From Rossellomorea aquimaris (GTDB lineage: Bacteria > Bacillota > Bacilli > Bacillales > Bacillaceae_B): 64,000 nucleotides of DNA. A program made the translations under genes and the position numbers. The stretch covers positions 434,001-498,000 of the forward strand of contig NZ_JAIVAR010000003.1 of the NCBI RefSeq assembly GCF_020171925.1, in the 5' to 3' direction. Positions 34,174 to 47,033 of this stretch are shown one piece after another (position 1 is the first letter of the stretch; the number at the start of each line of letters is the position of its first letter). Below the pieces are notes generated by a model that saw only the letters and a list, made by a program, of their open reading frames with translations, did not search any database and was not told where the DNA came from.

Positions 34174-35589
34174 TTAGGATACTGTTGCTGCTTTTAGTTT
34201 TCGTACATCTGTCAATTTTCCCGTGACCGCCGCAGCGGCTGCCATGGCCGGACTTAGGAGGTGGGTACGCGATCCGTTCCCCTGTCGCCCTTCAAAATTC
34301 CGATTGGACGTCGATGCACAGCGTTTCCCCGGCGGAACGATATCATCATTCATGGCAAGGCACATGCTGCAACCCGCTTCCCTCCATTGGAATCCTGCTT
34401 CTCTAAAAATGTCATGGAGCCCTTCTGCTTCAGCCGCCTGTTTGACTTTGAAGGAACCCGGCACAACTAGGGCGGTCACTTCCGGTTTCACTTTATGGCC
34501 TTTCACGACTTCGGCCGCGGCCCTCAAATCGCTCAGTCGGGAATTTGTACAGGATCCGATAAACACATAGTCAACCTCGATGTCCTCGATCGGCATTCCC
34601 GCTTGAAGTCCCATATAGCTTAGCGCCCTCTCCGTGCCTTCCTGATCGGAAGGATCCCGGAAATCCTCTGGATGAGGGACATTGCTTGAAATCCCTGCAC
34701 CCATGCCAGGATTCGTCCCCCACGTCACATGCGGTTCAATCTCTTCTCCCTTGATTGTGATGCCATCATCATAGAGTGCATCTTCATCACTTTGAAGGGC
34801 GCTCCATTCTGTTTTGAGCATTTCAAAGGTTTTGTTCTTCGGCAAGTGCTTCCTGCCTTCGAGGTAGTCAAATGTCACCTCATCCGGTGAAATCAGTCCT
34901 GCCTTCGCACCCGCTTCGATGCTCATATTGCAGACCGTCATCCGCTCTTCCATTGAAAAATTCCGGATCACATCGCCCGTGAATTCAATCACATAGCCGG
35001 TGCCGAATCCCACACCGAATCTAGAAATGACATGAAGGATCACGTCTTTTGCCGATACACCGAAACCGAGTTCGCCGGTCACATCGACCTTCAACGTCTT
35101 CGGCTTCGATTGCCACAGCGTCTGGGTTGCGAGAACATGCTCCACTTCACTCGTCCCGATCCCGAATGCGAGGGCGCCGAATGCGCCATGAGTCGATGTA
35201 TGGCTGTCGCCGCACACAATCGTTTTACCTGGCTGGGTAAGCCCAAGCTCCGGACCGATGACATGGACGATCCCTTGATCCGGATGATGGATGTCGGATA
35301 GCTCGACGTTGAACTCCTCGCAATTTTTCTTCAACGTATCCATTTGAAGCCGTGCGACCTCATCCCGGATGACGTGCCGCTCTCTTGTCGGTACATTATG
35401 ATCCATCGTGGCATACGTCAGATCCGGCCTTCTAACCTTCCTGCCCTTGAGGCGAAGCCCCTCAAAGGCCTGGGGAGATGTAACCTCATGAACAAGGTGT
35501 AGATCGATATACAGTAAATCAGGCTTTCCTTTCTCTTCGTGCACAAGATGTTTTTCCCATATCTTTTCGATGATATTTTTCCCTGCCAT
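34174..35589 (-). CDS. leuC: 3-Isopropylmalate dehydratase large subunit
   Basis: Aconitase-family subunit of 471 residues binding a [4Fe-4S] cluster, interconverting 2- and 3-isopropylmalate with LeuD. Conserved [21 protein letters not shown] (~residues 128-148), [14 protein letters not shown] (first cluster Cys, ~345) and [12 protein letters not shown] (second and third Cys). ATG preceded by GGAGGGAGAT. A 380-bp gap with repeat array C separates it from leuB. Confidence 0.97.
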   Translation of the reverse strand: MAGKNIIEKIWEKHLVHEEKGKPDLLYIDLHLVHEVTSPQAFEGLRLKGRKVRRPDLTYATMDHNVPTRERHVIRDEVARLQMDTLKKNCEEFNVELSDIHHPDQGIVHVIGPELGLTQPGKTIVCGDSHTSTHGAFGALAFGIGTSEVEHVLATQTLWQSKPKTLKVDVTGELGFGVSAKDVILHVISRFGVGFGTGYVIEFTGDVIRNFSMEERMTVCNMSIEAGAKAGLISPDEVTFDYLEGRKHLPKNKTFEMLKTEWSALQSDEDALYDDGITIKGEEIEPHVTWGTNPGMGAGISSNVPHPEDFRDPSDQEGTERALSYMGLQAGMPIEDIEVDYVFIGSCTNSRLSDLRAAAEVVKGHKVKPEVTALVVPGSFKVKQAAEAEGLHDIFREAGFQWREAGCSMCLAMNDDIVPPGKRCASTSNRNFEGRQGNGSRTHLLSPAMAAAAAVTGKLTDVRKLKAATVS

Positions 35590-35971
35590 GATCTCCCTCC
35601 TGGTTTGATCGTTTGATTTTTGCTAAAGGACCTGCTCCCTGTTTGCCAGCTGAACAAATCTTGCAGGGGACAGCCCCTTTCCTTTTCGTGCTGACTTATA
35701 CGATTTATCTGCCAATCTATCTAAAAAAAGAGCTATAAAACTGCTAACCGGTAGTTTTTGTATGTGGAATTGCAATCTACCTGTACTTATTAGTATGAAA
35801 ATCCTGCTTTACGCTTTGAAAATCATTATTTGTGCTCGATTTCATTGCTCCACTGCTCGAAATCCACACTTTATGCTCGACCTCGACACTTCTCTGCTCG
35901 AAATCCATGATTTATGCTCGAAGTGTCGAATTCAAAAGTCTCGCCTCACTCCCTATCAAACACGACCGCTT
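35590..35971. other. Gap inside the leu operon
   Basis: 380 bp between the leuB stop and leuC start that must be transcribed if the operon is continuous. It contains repeat array C, a short AAAGGGGCTGTCCCCT-type hairpin near 35668 and no gene. I see no strong terminator or new promoter. Confidence 0.5.
35833..35921. repeat. 20-21-bp-phased TGCTCGA array (array C) within the leu operon
   Basis: TGCTCGA recurs at 35833, 35854, 35874, 35895 and 35915 (steps of 21, 20, 21 and 20). Alternate units share AAATCCAYRMTTTA, so again two unit types alternate. It lies between leuB and leuC in transcribed DNA. Confidence 0.88.
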
Positions 35972-37084
35972 CTACAAATACGCCGCCAAAATCGAACTCA
36001 ACGCATGATCTGCTTCCAGCCTTTCCACCACAAGCTGGCTCATCGCCCCGGTTCCGACAACGGTTCCGCGGCCCATTGTCCACAGGTCACCGGTACGGTA
36101 TCCCGCGTTCAATACTTCCTGGACGGCGAGTTCGATCATTTCCGCTTCTTCCCTCAGCCCGAATGAATGACGGAGCATCATCGCAACCGACAGGATCATC
36201 GCAAGCGGATTCGCCTTCCCTTTCCCGGCGATATCCGGAGCGGAACCGTGTACCGGTTCATAGAGTCCGAAGCCATCCTCTCTTAAACTGGCAGACGGCA
36301 GCATCCCGAGGGACCCCGTGATCATGGACGCTTCATCGCTGAGGATATCCCCGAACATGTTCTCCGTCACGAGGACGTCGAATTGCTTCGGCTGATACAT
36401 CAGCTTCATGGCGGCCACGTCCACCAGCATGTGCTCGACTTCGACATCCGGATAGTCAGATGCTACTTCATTCACGACTTCGCGCCACATTCGGCTTGTT
36501 TCCAACACGTTTGCCTTATCGACGGACGTCAGCTTTTTACTCCGTTTCTGTGCGAGACCAAATGCTTTGCGGACGATCCGTTCGATTTCGCTCCGTTCGT
36601 AGACCAGGGTGTCGACCGCCACTTCGTCGTTTTTCCCCTGACGTCCCGATGGCTGACCGAAATACAGGCCTCCCGTCAATTCGCGGACAATCACAAGATC
36701 AACGTCCTCGACCATTTCCCTTTTCAGGGGAGACGCATTCAACAAGCTTTCAAATGCTTTCACCGGCCTTAGGTTGGCAAATAGGTCAAACTCTTTTCGG
36801 ATGGCGAGAAGTCCTCTTTCAGGGCGCTGTTCTTTGGGCAGGTGCTCCCATTTCGGACCTCCGACGGCTCCAAGGAGCACAGCGTCGCTTTCCCTGCAAA
36901 GCTTCACCGTTTCAGGAGGCAGCGGGGTACCGAATCGATCGACGGCCGCTCCGCCGATGTAGCCTTTTTCCACTTCGAACTCATGGCCGAACCAGTCACC
37001 CACCGCTTTCAGTACTTCTAATGCACCATCCATGATTTCTTGACCGATCCCGTCTCCAGGCAAAACTGCGATTTTCTTCTTCAT
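35972..37084 (-). CDS. leuB: 3-Isopropylmalate dehydrogenase
   Basis: NAD-dependent oxidative decarboxylation of 3-isopropylmalate (370 residues). [14 protein letters not shown] at the N-terminus, [12 protein letters not shown] near residue 135, and the metal/cofactor region [29 protein letters not shown] near 245-270. ATG 37084 follows CAGGAGGT; an upstream in-frame ATG at 37123 lies in the leader. The 70-bp leader can form a strong hairpin (GGGAGGCACC with GGTGCCCCC) just before the ribosome-binding site. Confidence 0.97.
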   Translation of the reverse strand: MKKKIAVLPGDGIGQEIMDGALEVLKAVGDWFGHEFEVEKGYIGGAAVDRFGTPLPPETVKLCRESDAVLLGAVGGPKWEHLPKEQRPERGLLAIRKEFDLFANLRPVKAFESLLNASPLKREMVEDVDLVIVRELTGGLYFGQPSGRQGKNDEVAVDTLVYERSEIERIVRKAFGLAQKRSKKLTSVDKANVLETSRMWREVVNEVASDYPDVEVEHMLVDVAAMKLMYQPKQFDVLVTENMFGDILSDEASMITGSLGMLPSASLREDGFGLYEPVHGSAPDIAGKGKANPLAMILSVAMMLRHSFGLREEAEMIELAVQEVLNAGYRTGDLWTMGRGTVVGTGAMSQLVVERLEADHALSSILAAYL

Positions 37085-37154
37085 TAGAACTACCTCCTGT
37101 TTTGGTGGGGGCACCCCCATCAAGCGGTGTGGTGCCTCCCATTTTTACTAAAAT

Positions 37155-40302
<3,148 letters not shown>

Positions 40303-40306
<4 letters not shown>

Positions 40307-42024
40307 GGTTTCACCCCTAACATTTCATGGATCCCTTTGCCCGGTGCCACCATCGGATAGACATTTTCCTTTGGATTCACGAGGCAGTCGATCAGGACCG
40401 GTTCATCATTCGTCAGTGCTTCCCTCAACACCTGTTCAGCCTCCTCCTGATCTTTCACCCTGTAGCCTTTGATGCCGTATGATTCAGCAAGCTTCACGAA
40501 ATCCGGCTGTTGGGAGAAGAGTGACTGTGAATAACGTTCTTCATAGAAGGTTTCCTGCCATTGCCTTACCATTCCGAGTGTGCTGTTATTGAGCAGGACG
40601 ACCTTGACGGGAAGGTTCAATTCTTTTAACAGGACCAGTTCCTGAAGTGTCATTTGGAAACCGCCGTCCCCAACGAATGCTACGACCTTGTTTTCAGGGT
40701 TCGCAAGCTGCGCGCCGATTGCCGCCGGGAATCCGAAGCCCATCGTTCCGAGTCCTCCGGAAGTGACCCAATTATTCGGCTTTTTGAATGAATAATATTG
40801 AGCCGCCCACATCTGATGCTGCCCGACATCCGTCGTGACGATCGCTTCCCCATTTGTCATCTCATACACTTGTTCAATGAGGCGCTGAGGGGAAAGGACA
40901 TCCTTCGTTTTTGTATACCAAAACGGATTTTCCAGCTTATAAGCCTGTAGGTGACGGTGCCAGTCTAGAGTGTCCCCTCTTTCCACTTCATGTTCAAGGA
41001 CTTTCAATAATGCCTGTTTCGAATCGGCGACGATCGGGATATGCGTCTTCACGTTTTTCCCGATTTCAGCCGGGTCAATATCGATGTGGACCACTTTCGC
41101 TCTCGGTGCAAATGTGGAGAGGTTCCCTGTTAGCCTGTCATCGAACCTCGCACCGATGTTGATCAAGAGATCGCATTCATAAAGGGCCATGTTACTCGTG
41201 TAACACCCGTGCATCCCTGCCATTCCTAGAAACAACGGATGGTCTGCAGGGAATCCTCCCAATCCCAATAGCGTATGGATAACCGGAAGATCATAAAGTT
41301 CAGCAAAGTTTTTTAATTCTTCTGACGATTTACCGTGCAAGACGCCTGCCCCCGCCAGGATCACCGGCCTCTTTGAAGCTTTTATGGCGTCCACAAGCTT
41401 TCTGATTTGCAGCGGATTCGGATGGAAATTAGGCTGATAGCCGGGCAGATCCATTTCCACATCCTTCACCAGAGGAGCTTCCTGTACGGTCAAATCCTTT
41501 GGGATATCCACGAGTACCGGACCGGGTCTGCCTGTCGAGGCGATATGGAATGCTTCCTTCACGATCCTCGGCAAATCCTTGATATCCCTGACCTGATAAT
41601 TATGTTTCGTGATCGGCATTGTGATCCCGACAACATCCGCTTCCTGGAAGGCATCGGTCCCGATCACGCTTGATGCAACCTGGCCCGTGAAGATGACGAG
41701 CGGCAATGAATCCATCATGGCATCCGCAATCCCGGTAACGAGATTCGTGGCCCCGGGTCCCGATGTCGCGATCACGACTCCCGGTTTTCCCGATACCCTC
41801 GCGTAACCTTCGGCGGCATGGATGGCCCCCTGTTCGTGTCTGGCGAGAACATGTTTGATCGGGGCTTTATATAGAGCATCATAGATTGGCAGGACCGCTC
41901 CACCCGGGTACCCAAACAGAATTTCAACACTCTCTTCCCTTAACGCGTTCATGAGCATGTCAGCACCGTTGGCTTTTTCTGTCTGCATCTGTGAAACCGG
42001 TTCTGCCTCTAGCTTTGCTCTCAT
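40303..42024 (-). CDS. ilvB: Acetolactate synthase large subunit
   Basis: TPP/FAD enzyme of 573 residues forming acetolactate and acetohydroxybutyrate. [15 protein letters not shown] and the catalytic Glu in [14 protein letters not shown] (N-terminal TPP domain), a central FAD domain, and the C-terminal TPP/Mg motif [19 protein letters not shown]...[11 protein letters not shown] 42024 behind AAAAGGAGGAG; an upstream frame extension has no ribosome-binding site. First gene after the T-box leader. Confidence 0.97.
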
Positions 42025-42197
42025 TTTTGATCTCCTCCTTTTAATCGATTTCTTCAACCACTTGTTCAGAAAAGCGGAGGGGCTACACTCAACCCAAGAA
42101 GAACCTTACCTGTATCGCTTTTCCAGCAAGTGTCCTTTTCTTCAATCCCAATCAACCGCTGAAACGAACCCCATCCATCAATAAGAAAATTCCCATA

Positions 42198-42495
42198 TAA
42201 AAAAGCCTTTCCACCCACTACGTCAGAATTTGATCTTTCGCAGGGGTGAAAAGACTTTGCTCCTTTCCACGGTACCACCCTAGTTCAGAGACAGCCCACG
42301 GGCCGCCTCCCTCAGCAGGCTGATCTTCTTATGCACCAGCCTTTGTTTTTGTAACGAGTAACACCTACTCGATCGTTCCTACTCATGATGTTCAGAACGA
42401 TACTCAGAGGGGATGTCGGCATCGGGTGTATTACTGGTTTGCAGCACCACCAGCTCTCTGGAAATACAAGTCCCGATCCTTTTGCCTCTTCAACG
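42198..42495 (-). promoter_or_regulatory. T-box leader upstream of ilvB (probable tRNA-Ile sensor)
   Basis: On the minus strand the T-box sequence AGGGTGGTACCGTG is at 42281-42268. It is followed by a terminator: AGTCTTTTCACCC pairs over 13 bp with GGGTGGAAAGGCT (42256-42244 with 42216-42204), then TTTTTT. Upstream, stem I has the lower helix AGAGG/CCTCT, middle helices GATCGGG/CCCGAT and TGTATT/AATACA, and the AGAGA...GGTGGTGCTGCAAACC apical part. The specifier loop contains GACATC, so AUC (Ile) is the likely codon. Further hairpins match stems II and III. Confidence 0.93.
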
Positions 42496-42503
42496 TTTTC
42501 AAT

Positions 42504-44171
42504 CTATTCGGTTTTCAAGATGCCGCCCGTACTTGCGGATGTGACCAGCTTTGCGTATCTTGCGAGATACCCTTTCCTGATCTTCGGAGGGGGCTGTACC
42601 CACTCCTGCTGCCTGAACGTCAGTTCTTCTTCGGAGACCATAAGTGAAATGGTCCGGTTCGTTAAGTCGATAAAGATGGCGTCGCCATTTTCAATGACGC
42701 CGATCGGACCTCCTTCAGCCGCTTCCGGGGAAACATGGCCGATGGAAATGCCGCGGGATGCACCGGAAAACCTCCCGTCCGTCATGAGTGCCACCTTCTT
42801 CTCGAGTCCCCTGCCGGCAATCGCTGCTGTAGGGGCGAGCATCTCTGGCATCCCCGGACCTCCTTTTGGCCCTTCATAGCGGATGACGACAACGTGGCCT
42901 TCCTTCACTTCCCCGCTTTCGATTCCTGCAAGTGCTTCATCCTGGGACTCATATACGATGGCTTCCCCCATGAATGTTTTGATTGAAGGATCGACCGCCC
43001 CGACTTTAATGACTCCCCCATCGGGTGCGATGTTCCCGAAGAGGACGGATAATCCTCCGACCGGGCTGTGCGCGTTTTCCTTTCGCCTGATCACATCGGC
43101 GTTTTGGATATGGGCATCCTTTACATTTTCATAAAGGGATTTTCCCGTCACTGTGATTCGATCATTGTGTACGGCGCCCATTTCACATAATTCCTTGATG
43201 ATGGCACTGACTCCACCCGCATTGTGGACATCCTGCATGGAATAGTCCGATGCCGGGCTTATTTTTGATAAATAAGGGACACGTTCCGCCACCTTATTGA
43301 TTCTGTTGATGTCATAATCGATTTCCGCTTCATTTGCGATCGCCAATGTGTGAAGGACGGTATTGGTGGAACCACCCATCGCCATGTCGAGTGCGAATGC
43401 ATCATCGATTGTTTCCTCCGTGATGATGTCACGTGGCTTGATATCTTTCTTGACCATTTCCACCAGATGTTTGGCGGCGTCCTTGATCAGTTGGTGCCGT
43501 TCCTCGGAAGTGGCTACGATCGTGCCGTTCCCCGGAGGCGCCATCCCGAGCATTTCCATCAGGGAGTTCATCGAATTCGCCGTGAACATCCCGGAACAGG
43601 AACCGCATGTCGGACAGGCATTCTTCTCGATATCCAACAGTTGTTCCGCTGTCATCCTGCCTGATTGATGGGCACCGACTCCCTCAAATACAGAGACGAG
43701 GGATAATGGACTTCCATCGCTTGATACACCGGCTTCCATCGGGCCACCCGATACAAATACCGACGGGACATTCGTCCTGACCGATGCCATCAGCATCCCT
43801 GGAGTGATTTTGTCACAGTTCGGAATATAGAAGACTCCGTCGAACCAGTGGGCGTTGATGACGGTTTCGGCTGAATCCGCGATGAGCTCCCTGCTTGGCA
43901 GTGAATACCTCATCCCGATGTGTCCCATCGCGATTCCGTCATCGACCCCGATCGTGTTGAACTCGAACGGGATTCCCCCTGCTTCCCGGATGGCCTCTTT
44001 CACCACCTGGGCAAAGCCGTTCAGATGCATATGCCCTGGTATGATATCGATGTAGGAGTTACACACCCCGATGAATGGTTTTTCCATATCTTCAAGCTTG
44101 ACCCCGGTTGCATAAAGTAAACTGCGGTGAGGGGCCCTGTCGATTCCTTTCTTGATCATGTCACTGCGCAC
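42504..44171 (-). CDS. ilvD: Dihydroxy-acid dehydratase
   Basis: Fe-S enzyme of 555 residues giving the 2-oxo acids of valine and isoleucine. Conserved [29 protein letters not shown] (cluster Cys), [17 protein letters not shown] (cluster Cys), and C-terminal [26 protein letters not shown] start behind TTGGAGGTG. It lies between ilvE and the T-box, an uncommon position: in several Bacillus genomes ilvD is elsewhere or follows leuD. Confidence 0.97.
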   Translation of the reverse strand: MRSDMIKKGIDRAPHRSLLYATGVKLEDMEKPFIGVCNSYIDIIPGHMHLNGFAQVVKEAIREAGGIPFEFNTIGVDDGIAMGHIGMRYSLPSRELIADSAETVINAHWFDGVFYIPNCDKITPGMLMASVRTNVPSVFVSGGPMEAGVSSDGSPLSLVSVFEGVGAHQSGRMTAEQLLDIEKNACPTCGSCSGMFTANSMNSLMEMLGMAPPGNGTIVATSEERHQLIKDAAKHLVEMVKKDIKPRDIITEETIDDAFALDMAMGGSTNTVLHTLAIANEAEIDYDINRINKVAERVPYLSKISPASDYSMQDVHNAGGVSAIIKELCEMGAVHNDRITVTGKSLYENVKDAHIQNADVIRRKENAHSPVGGLSVLFGNIAPDGGVIKVGAVDPSIKTFMGEAIVYESQDEALAGIESGEVKEGHVVVIRYEGPKGGPGMPEMLAPTAAIAGRGLEKKVALMTDGRFSGASRGISIGHVSPEAAEGGPIGVIENGDAIFIDLTNRTISLMVSEEELTFRQQEWVQPPPKIRKGYLARYAKLVTSASTGGILKTE

Positions 44172-44186
44172 ATCATCACCTCCAAC

Positions 44187-45086
44187 TTATCCGACTTGAG
44201 CATTTTGTTTGTAAACTTTTCTTCCATCCTGCGTGACGGTATTTCTGAATTGCTGCAATAATTGGTTTGTATAAGGTCCTGGTTTCCCATCCCCGATCTC
44301 GCGTCCATCCACTTTGACAACGGCGATGACCTCGGCGGCCGTCCCGGTGAGGAATACTTCGTCTGCGGTATAGACATCATGTCGCGTGAAAACATCTTCC
44401 TTGATGTCGAAGCCTAACTTCTCGGCAATTTCGATGATCGCATTTCGTGTGATCCCCTCAAGCGCCCCAACGTACCCTGGAGGAGTGAGGATTTTTCCTT
44501 TTTTCACAATGAAGATATTATCCGCGGAACCTTCCGCAACATAACCTTGATCATTCATCATCAGCGCCTCGCTGACCCCTGCAAGATTCGCTTCGATCTT
44601 CACGAGGATATTATTTAAATAGTTCAGTGATTTCACTTTCGGTGAAAGAACATCGGCCCGGTTCCGGCGGCTTGCAACGGATACGATTTCGATGCCTGAA
44701 TCATATAATTCTTTCGGGAAAAGGGCTAACTGCTCAGCGATGACAATGAGCTGTGGTCGCTTGCAGGAAAATGGATCGAGGCCAAGGTTTCCTACACCGC
44801 GTGAAATGACCACTCGTATGTAGGCATTTTCAAGCTGGTTCTTCTTTAACGTGTCAACGATGATGTCGCACATCTCTTCTTTTGACACTTCGATGTTGAG
44901 CATGATGGCTTTCGCTGAGTCATAAAGGCGATCAACATGTTCTTCCAGACGGAATACATTCCCGTCATACATTCGAATCCCTTCGAACACTCCATCTCCA
45001 TATAGAAAACCATGGTCGTAAACAGATACGACTGCGTCTTCTTTTTTAACGTACTGACCGTCCAAATAGATCCATTGTTCGTTCAT
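44187..45086 (-). CDS. ilvE: Branched-chain amino acid aminotransferase
   Basis: Class IV PLP aminotransferase of 299 residues. SVYDHGFLYGDGVFEGIRMY near residue 27, the PLP lysine in LSPKVKSLNYLNNILVKIEA near 155, and EGSADNIFIVKKGKILTPP near 190 are the IlvE signature. ATG 45086 follows GGGAAAGGA; an ATG three codons earlier is too close to that site. It is the first gene of the cluster, behind a consensus promoter and a ~160-nt leader containing a GGCC-x-CGACTG/CAGTCG-x-GGCC hairpin. Confidence 0.95.
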   Translation of the reverse strand: MNEQWIYLDGQYVKKEDAVVSVYDHGFLYGDGVFEGIRMYDGNVFRLEEHVDRLYDSAKAIMLNIEVSKEEMCDIIVDTLKKNQLENAYIRVVISRGVGNLGLDPFSCKRPQLIVIAEQLALFPKELYDSGIEIVSVASRRNRADVLSPKVKSLNYLNNILVKIEANLAGVSEALMMNDQGYVAEGSADNIFIVKKGKILTPPGYVGALEGITRNAIIEIAEKLGFDIKEDVFTRHDVYTADEVFLTGTAAEVIAVVKVDGREIGDGKPGPYTNQLLQQFRNTVTQDGRKVYKQNAQVG

Positions 45087-45255
45087 GTTAATCATTCCTT
45101 TCCCGGTTGAATTGATTTTTTATAGTGAGCGTTATTTTTTGTTTTGCAGCGATCGTGCGGAAGCTGCGAGTGAGCCTTTTTTCAATGGCCTCGACTGTGT
45201 TGCTGACGCAGTCGATGGCCGGTTTGTTGCGGCTCGAATTTTTATATTGAGGACA

Positions 45256-45284
45256 ATATTACGCCCGTTTGTTTGGAAGGTCAA
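45256..45284 (-). promoter_or_regulatory. ilvE promoter
   Basis: On the minus strand TTGACC (45284-45279), 17-bp spacer, TAATAT (45261-45256). Transcription should begin near 45249. Confidence 0.8.
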
Positions 45285-45329
45285 CAGTATTTTTGTAAAT
45301 TTTTTGACTATTTAGATTAATCAGTTTTA

Positions 45330-45343
45330 TAGAAAACGCTTAC
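45330..45343 (-). promoter_or_regulatory. cre-like CcpA site upstream of ilvE
   Basis: AGAAAACGCTTACA differs from TGWNANCGNTNWCA only at its first base. It lies about 50 bp upstream of the -35, the kind of position from which CcpA activates ilv-leu in B. subtilis. The link is by analogy. Confidence 0.55.
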
Positions 45344-45547
45344 ATCTTTGTCCTAATCGTGTTTGTTTGGTCTAAATTTTTTTGGGATTTTTTTAATGAG
45401 TGGTGATTCAGTTGTGGGGTAGGGTGGAGTGGGGGATTCGACAGGTTTTGATGGTCGAAAACCATGTTAAGGGATGATGTGTCTATGAATATGGAATCAA
45501 CTGATTCTCAGTTTATTTGGTTAATTGATAATCCACCTTTGAAAACC

Positions 45548-45679
45548 GCATTTGATTTCCGTGCAAGACTTCGCTTTCCGCGGGCGGTTGGTGAGCCTCC
45601 TCGTCGCATTCGCTCCTGCGGGGTCTCACCTAACACGCTTCTCCCGCAGGAGTCTTCGTCTTGCACTCCAATCAAATGC
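45548..45679. repeat. GC-rich Bacillaceae interspersed repeat, long hairpin
   Basis: A 132-bp element whose ends are inverted (GCATTTGATT...AATCAAATGC), with inner arms GTGCAAGAC/GTCTTGCAC, CTCCTGCGGG and CCCGCAGGAG. The sequence CTTCGCTTTCCGCGGGCGG...CTCCCGCAGGAGTC is of a type I recognise as recurring in many Bacillaceae intergenic regions. It has no coding function and is much more GC-rich than its surroundings. Confidence 0.85.
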
Positions 45680-45830
45680 TGGAAATACTCACAATTCTCC
45701 TCTATTAGTAAGTCTGGCGAGCATACAGTAATTACTTTCATCCTTCTTGCACTTTGTTAAATGATCTAACAATCAAACTTAGACTACTTACACTGCATTC
45801 TATTTTACCAAATTAAAATCCCTCTAAATA

Positions 45831-45872
45831 AAAAACCAATTTAAAGTGCGTCTACCACACTTTAAATTGGTT
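45831..45872 (-). terminator. Terminator at the end of the aromatic catabolic operon
   Basis: AACCAATTTAAAGTG and CACTTTAAATTGGTT form a 15-bp stem with a 9-nt loop; on the minus strand TTTTTTATTTAG follows. It lies 15 bp after the hmgA stop. Confidence 0.9.
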
Positions 45873-45887
45873 CGTTTGCAGGATTTT

Positions 45888-47033
45888 TTATGTCCAAGTG
45901 AACATATACTTTTCATCTTCGACATCTTTTGCTTTTTTGACGATTTTTAGTGGTTTGAAGGTGTCGATCATGACGGCGAGTTCGAGTGTTTCTTTTTTGC
46001 CGATGCTTGCTTCGGTTGTTCCTGGGTGCGGTCCGTGCGGGATGCCGCTCGGATGGAGGGTGATCGATCCTTCCTTGATCCCTTTACGGCTCATGAAGTT
46101 GCCTTCCACGTAGTACAGGAGCTCATCACTGTTTACATTGCTGTGGTTGTATGGTGCGGGTATGGCCTCTGGATGATAGTCATACAGCCTCGGAACGAAT
46201 GAGCACACCACAAAATTATGTCCTTCGAATGTCTGATGGACAGGAGGCGGCTGATGGACACGGCCGGTGATCGGTTCAAAATCATCGATGTTGAAGACCC
46301 ACGGATATAAGTAGCCATCCCAGCCGACCACATCGAACGGATGATGATCCAGCATGTGGGAATGGAGGCCCCCCCTCGATTTCAACACGACTTCAAATTC
46401 ACCTTTCTCATCATGTGTCTCAAGTTTTTCAGGACCTCTTAGATCCCTCTCACAGAATGGACTGTGCTCAAGCAGCTGCCCATATTCATTCCGGTAGCGG
46501 CGCGGGGTTGTGAGTTGGCTGAACGATTCTACAATAAGCATCTTCGTGTCCTCTTCAGGTACGACACGATAGATGGTGCCAATCGGGATCACGATATAAT
46601 CGCCTTTTCCATATGTGATGGTGCCGAACATCGTTTCGACCGTACCCGTCCCGAAGTGGATGAAGAGCATTTCATCTCCATCACCATTCCGGTAAAAGCG
46701 TTTCATTTCGCTCGTAACAAACGCGGTCCCGATCAAAAGGTCCGAGTTCCCAAGCAGATACTCCCTGCTTTCTAGGGCATCCCCCTTCTTCCCCACTGCA
46801 TCCGTCATGAAATGGCGATGGCGCACTGCTCCGTCTTCTTCAAACTGGGGCAGATAGCTGCCAAGATACTCCGTTTTCGTGACGGCAGTAGGCAAATGAT
46901 GGTGATAAAGGATGGATTGTGTACCTGAAAATCCTTTTGTCCCCATGACCTGTTCCCTGTATAAGCTACCGTCATCCTTCTTGAACATCGTATGGCGTTT
47001 ATGAGGGATTTCCCCCATTTTGCGATAGTACAT
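45888..47033 (-). CDS. hmgA: Homogentisate 1,2-dioxygenase
   Basis: Fe(II) ring-cleaving dioxygenase of 381 residues, converting homogentisate to maleylacetoacetate. Cupin-like motifs: MLFIHFGTGTVETMFGTITY (~residues 133-152), GDYIVIPIGTIYR, DVVGWDGYLYPWVFNIDDFEP and SGIPHGPHPG near residue 330 (metal-binding His). It is shorter than the mammalian enzyme, as in other Bacillales. ATG 47033 follows GAAGGAGGAAA and lies 35 bp inside the upstream FAH gene, so translation is coupled. Last gene of the operon. Confidence 0.92.
   Translation of the reverse strand: MYYRKMGEIPHKRHTMFKKDDGSLYREQVMGTKGFSGTQSILYHHHLPTAVTKTEYLGSYLPQFEEDGAVRHRHFMTDAVGKKGDALESREYLLGNSDLLIGTAFVTSEMKRFYRNGDGDEMLFIHFGTGTVETMFGTITYGKGDYIVIPIGTIYRVVPEEDTKMLIVESFSQLTTPRRYRNEYGQLLEHSPFCERDLRGPEKLETHDEKGEFEVVLKSRGGLHSHMLDHHPFDVVGWDGYLYPWVFNIDDFEPITGRVHQPPPVHQTFEGHNFVVCSFVPRLYDYHPEAIPAPYNHSNVNSDELLYYVEGNFMSRKGIKEGSITLHPSGIPHGPHPGTTEASIGKKETLELAVMIDTFKPLKIVKKAKDVEDEKYMFTWT

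Larger units (their letters stand above)
45344..45887. other. Gene-free region between ilvE and hmgA
   Basis: Besides the interspersed repeat at 45548-45679 and the hmgA terminator, this stretch is AT-rich with T runs and a short G-rich patch (45410-45435). No gene with a ribosome-binding site is seen. Confidence 0.55.

Noticed and set aside
35590..35971. Terminator splitting the leu operon
   Set aside because: Only a weak GGGGCTGTCCCC hairpin without a T run is present, so I keep leuB and leuC in one transcript.
45548..45679. Insertion sequence or MITE
   Set aside because: No target-site duplication or transposase-type ends could be recognised; it matches a common Bacillaceae interspersed repeat better.
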